Assembly (NCBI GenBank): GCA_032622095.1
Contig: CP136069.1
Span: 32,774,194-32,838,193 of the forward strand
From: Siphonodentalium dalli
Taxonomy: Eukaryota > Mollusca > Scaphopoda > Gadilida > Siphonodentaliidae
Direction: 5' to 3'
Length of the DNA stretch: 64,000 nucleotides
Position 1 is the stretch's first letter; each line of letters begins with the position of its first letter. The translations under genes and the position numbers were made by a program. Shown one piece after another: positions 60,324-64,000 of this stretch. The notes beneath the pieces are model-generated. The model was not told the origin of the DNA and did no database searches. It was given only the letters and a program-made list of their open reading frames with translations.

Positions 60324-60960
60324 TGAACGTACTGTATAAGTCCATTCACACTTAAAATTCATGGATAAAGTTGCATAAGCAATCACTGTCATAATTATCA
60401 AACTGAACAAATCACATATACAATCTGTAATAGAAGATAGGAACAATTATGTATGTGCTTATTGCAGGATGTTGTATTGATTAGTTTAACTCAATGAAAG
60501 GAGAAGGGAATTATAATATAAACAAGAACAATTGCCATACAAATAACTAATTAAAAATAACTAATCCGCGTATAAAACAAATAAAAACTAAACTTTTAAA
60601 AATAGATATAAAATTCGTTGGCATAAATCTCAGCTGCAGAGTTAAGAAAATAAGTGGCAAGATCATTGGAAAATAACATTGCGAACCTATTGTAGCGTGA
60701 GAGGGTCAACTAATTGTAAAATCTTTCTAATTAAGTTCTATGTTCGCCCCATTTTACGTAATTTTACATTAGGAAATTGTTCATCGCGATTTATATCGTA
60801 AATCTATTCGTCGTGTTCGTACTATTTCATCAGTTTGATCCGTTTTATTTCACAGATCGCTTTGCTGATCTGTAACTTTCACAATTGTAAATATTACGGG
60901 AAATCCTACGTGCCGCGTGATGTACGTTGCTATGCTATTTTTAACGGCCTTGTTTCCGGT
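60324..60960. other. No gene recognised
   Basis: AT-rich spacer before the TATA element. Confidence 0.4.
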
Positions 60961-60963
60961 TGG

Positions 60964-61010
60964 CTGGGTATAAATACCGTCCAACCGCCAACGTCGCTGG
61001 CTTTCGACTT
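60964..61010 (+). promoter_or_regulatory. Candidate TATA promoter
   Basis: GGGTATAAATACC lies at about 60966-60978, followed some 30-35 bases later by a pyrimidine-rich CTTTCGACTTTCTCTC start-like region. No open gene follows at once; the transcribed unit may be the tandem-repeat region downstream. Confidence 0.35.
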
Positions 61011-61410
61011 TCTCTCTCGGCATAGCAACTTACGTCACTTTGTCAACAACGACGCAAGGACATTCCAACGGCTTTCATGACAATCGAGCTAATGTCCAAG
61101 CATAATTCAGCCGTATTTCCATACGCATCCTGACTATAGAAGAATATCATGACAGGCTACTATTGTATAGAGCACGCACAGCTCGCAATCTTGGTGATTG
61201 CATTTTCCGTTTGGGTAATTTCAACGCATATTTCATGCACTTTTCCACTTGGTAAATTTCTCCGCAGTTCAGACTTCACTGTCTTCAGTCGTAGTCATTC
61301 TTTACTCTTATTCTTGTAGTACATTTGTAGTATAGGCTAGTTCTTGTGTTAGCCTGTGGGGAATAGTGGTACTCTAGTCATGCTATCCATCCAGGAGGTA
61401 AGTCAGATCA

Positions 61411-61557
61411 GAGCCAGGTTTAGATGCGCGAGGACAGACATATGCATCCCAGCTCAGTCAGAGTCAGAGCCAGGTTTAGATGCACGAGGACAGACGTATG
61501 CATCCCGCTCAGTCAGAATCAGACCCGGGTTTAGATACACGAGGACAGGCAGAGATG
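61411..61557. repeat. Short tandem repeat, ~55-bp unit, 2.7 copies
   Basis: GAGCCAGGTTTAGATGC followed by GAGGACAGAC and ATGCATCCC starts at 61411, 61467 and 61522. The period is not a multiple of three, so the open frames through it (61356-61806) show a different peptide in each unit and are doubtful. Confidence 0.8.
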
Positions 61558-61979
61558 CATCACCTGGATTATGGACAGTGCAGCTTCACTCACAGACCAC
61601 GTCGGTCTAATCATGGCAGATGTAATAATCAGACAATCCGAATCCAAATGCAGACCTGGTACAGTGCATATCAAGACAGAAACCAACCATACAACTACTC
61701 ATCACCACTTGGTCGATTGCTTTGCCGATGCTCGGTATTACGCCCATCCCAGGTGAAACCATGTCCAGTGCTGCCTGGTGACACATATATGTCCACACTT
61801 GGTTGAGGCCCAGGTTACAGGTCAGCCCACATGTACACTATGCATCCAGTACACGTCCATACTTTATCAGTAGCTGTTGCAGTACCATTCCACACACCAG
61901 ACATACATAACAGGTTTGTCCATGTCATATTATTATTCATCACAGGTAGCTCAATTACTATAGTATATGCTGGTTCAGT

Positions 61980-63140
61980 CATATATTAATGATCGCACTA
62001 ATATATATAAGTAATTTACTCGTGAGTATTCCATCACTGTTTTATGCAATACTTAATCCCGTAATATAGTGCGTACAGATTGTTCATATTGTTGTCATAG
62101 CTTTGATTACACAATATTATGCTGGTTATTGTAAATAAATCATAACATTTTATACTGGTCTCTAGTCTTGTTATGCTGGTCAACTCATGTGGATTTGGGT
62201 GTTGTATTTATCATGCTCACAGTGTAAGTTATAATCTAGTCCGCCAGTTGGTAACACTCAGGTAATACCAGGTATATATACAGCCCAGATGTACTACGTC
62301 CAGCTTACTCATGCATATTGATGTCGTCATCCAGCCATGCAGTGTCGACGATCCGGTCGCTGTACCACCCTATCCACTGCTCTTCAGATGTCTTGGTTGA
62401 AACGTTACTCGTCCATTCAGAGATGTCAGATCTGGTCGTTGTACTTCAATGTCAGTTGAGCTAGTAACATGCATACGAGCCTATCCTAGCAGCTAACCTA
62501 TATTCATATAGGTCAGGTCGTGAACGAGGTCAGATGTCACAGTGCCAGCTACCGCTACCAATCATATTAATGATCGCACTAATAGAAGTAATTTACTCGT
62601 GAGTATTCCATCACTGTTTTATGCAATACTTAATCTCGTAATATAGTGCGTACAGAATGTTCATATTGTTGTCATAGCTTTGAATACACAATATTATTCT
62701 GGTCATTGTAAATAAATCATAGCATTTTATACTGGTCTCTACTCTTGTTATGCTGGTCAACTCATGTGGATTTGGGTGTTGTATTTATCATGCTCACAGT
62801 GTAAGTTATAATCTAGTCCGCCAGTTGGTAACACTCAGGTAATACCAGGTATATAGACAGCCCAGATGTACTACGTCCAGGTTACTCATGAATATTGATG
62901 TCGTCATCCAGCCATGCAGTGTCGACGATCCGGTCGCTGTACCGCCCTATCCACTGCTCGTCAGATGTCTTGGTTGACACGTTACTCATCCATTCAGAGC
63001 TGTCAGATCTGGTCGTTGTACTTAACTGTCAGTCCAGCTAATAACATGCATACGAGCCTATCCTAGCAGCTAACCTATATTCATATAGGTCAGGTCGTGA
63101 ACGAGGTAAGATGTCACAGTGTCAGCTACCGCTACCAATC
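61980..63140. repeat. Large tandem duplication, 581-bp unit
   Basis: ATTAATGATCGCACTAAT starts at 61985 and 62566; the units match closely to the end (GTCAGCTACCGCTACCAATC near 63121). Each contains AATAAATCAT, which could act as a polyadenylation signal. A partial third segment with ACCGCTACCAATCAGATAC follows to about 63300. It could be a terminal repeat of a retroelement or a simple segmental duplication. Confidence 0.85.
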
Positions 63141-63300
63141 TGATACATAGTTATTACAGACATGGGTATACAGTTACCTACCAGCCATCCTGTAGGTATA
63201 TAGGTCACGTCATGAATGAGGTCAAATGTCACAGTATCAGACACCGCTACCAATCAGATACAGATGCAGGTATACTTACCAACTGGCTTATGCATATTAA

Positions 63301-64000
63301 TGATATGGTAATTATGTAATGAGTTGACCAGTGGTCCATGGTATGGCACTTCCTCAGAATAACCATAACGCTACCACTTGTAATTTGGGAAACAGATAAT
63401 TTCCCGTGTGGCATTTGGGTATATATTATGTCAGGTTTCCGCTCGGCCTATTTAGGACATTTATATAGGTACCCCTCCCCCAGCACGCCACACTATATAG
63501 GTAGTGTACATAATAATAAATATCTGAAATAAAATCGTAAATACTTAATGAGAATTATGATGCCAACTGAAAACAGACTTAGCTCTCAGTACGGTCACAA
63601 ATACGTTGAACTGTTTATGTTAGCTCAGATACAGAATGCATTACTATGGTCAACCTTTCGCGATATTCATTTAGCTGTTGCTAACATTTGGCAATGTCGA
63701 AGTAATATTATCCTTCCTATCACACCACTTACAATATCAGAATGAGAAGACAGTGTCATCGCCATGACTTGACGACGTATGAAACTACTCAGGTACTCCG
63801 TTGCTTATTTTTCTTCTATAAGGAATTTCAGACGTTCCCGAAAATAGATCTCGTTTTGGTACTTTTCATTTGTTGTTTCCGTAAAGTCGATTCACGCGTC
63901 TGGATATTTGGAAGAAGCCTATCAATAGCTACCAGTGCATTTTTCATCATAAAATTATTAATTTTGGCAAACAATTATTATTATTGGTAAATATCGAGAG
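63301..64000. other. No gene recognised
   Basis: The end of the window holds short frames (63338-63532, 63548-63745, 63742-63990) with no recognised motif. Confidence 0.35.

Noticed and set aside
61356-61806. Overlapping frames in the 55-bp repeat region
   Set aside because: Each repeat unit is read in a different frame; no conserved peptide.

Overview
The window looks like nuclear DNA of an invertebrate animal, most likely a marine mollusc or another lophotrochozoan. The evidence is AT-rich DNA with split exons and GT/AG splice sites, secreted C-type-lectin-like and PAN/Apple-like exons, several DNA-transposon families, APE-type non-LTR retrotransposons (one with a 2A-like NPGP peptide), satellites and microsatellites. 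I see no operon, prokaryotic gene, rRNA gene, intact tRNA gene or CRISPR array. The species assignment is inference.

Host-like genes are few. (1) A two-exon secreted C-type lectin-like gene lies at 58042-59675 (minus strand), with matching splice phase, a signal peptide and an EPN motif. (2) A first exon with a signal peptide and a PAN/Apple-like cysteine pattern lies at 41091-41343 (minus). (3) An orphan internal exon encoding the first half of another C-type lectin domain lies at 9132-9338 (minus). (4) Two exons of a PIF1-type helicase lie at 10098-10203 and 11025-11223 (plus), the second broken by one extra base in an A run. (5) A short zinc-finger-like exon may lie at 29698-29785. Both lectin-like loci and the PAN exon are on the minus strand, so two of them could belong to one long gene, but this cannot be shown here.

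Most of the rest is mobile or repetitive. 0-5 kb: a 4.25-kb element with very long inverted arms and a 9-bp target duplication, inserted in a ~62-bp tandem array. 6.7-8.1 kb: a TTAA-flanked piggyBac-like MITE built from two palindromes, then a G-run-ended element. 12.5-17.15 kb: a decayed LINE on the minus strand, interrupted by a 1.64-kb G-run-ended transposon with its own 9-bp duplication. 19-22.4 kb: a palindromic repeat cluster, a solo arm of the 4.25-kb element, a ~380-bp tandem repeat and a Helitron-like 3' end. 27.1-27.8 kb: a hAT-type MITE with a perfect 8-bp duplication. 30.5-32.1 kb: a 1.58-kb TA-flanked element. 38.8-39.2 kb: a SINE-like sequence. 41.6-42.5 kb: an inverted-repeat element just upstream of the PAN exon, itself invaded by a TTAA-flanked repeat. 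44.9-47.0 kb: another possible inverted-repeat element. 47.4-51.6 kb: a second LINE on the minus strand that has lost its reverse-transcriptase core. 52-57.4 kb: hairpin elements and two satellites. 59.9-63.3 kb: a small TA-flanked MITE, a TATA promoter and a large tandem duplication.

I do not find a clear new biological system. The points most worth checking are the lectin/PAN loci, the PIF1 exons with a transposon ending just before a splice acceptor, the 9-bp-duplicating element families, the double-palindrome MITE, and the LINE with a 2A-like peptide and a frame-keeping core deletion. All calls come from reading the sequence; no database search was run.
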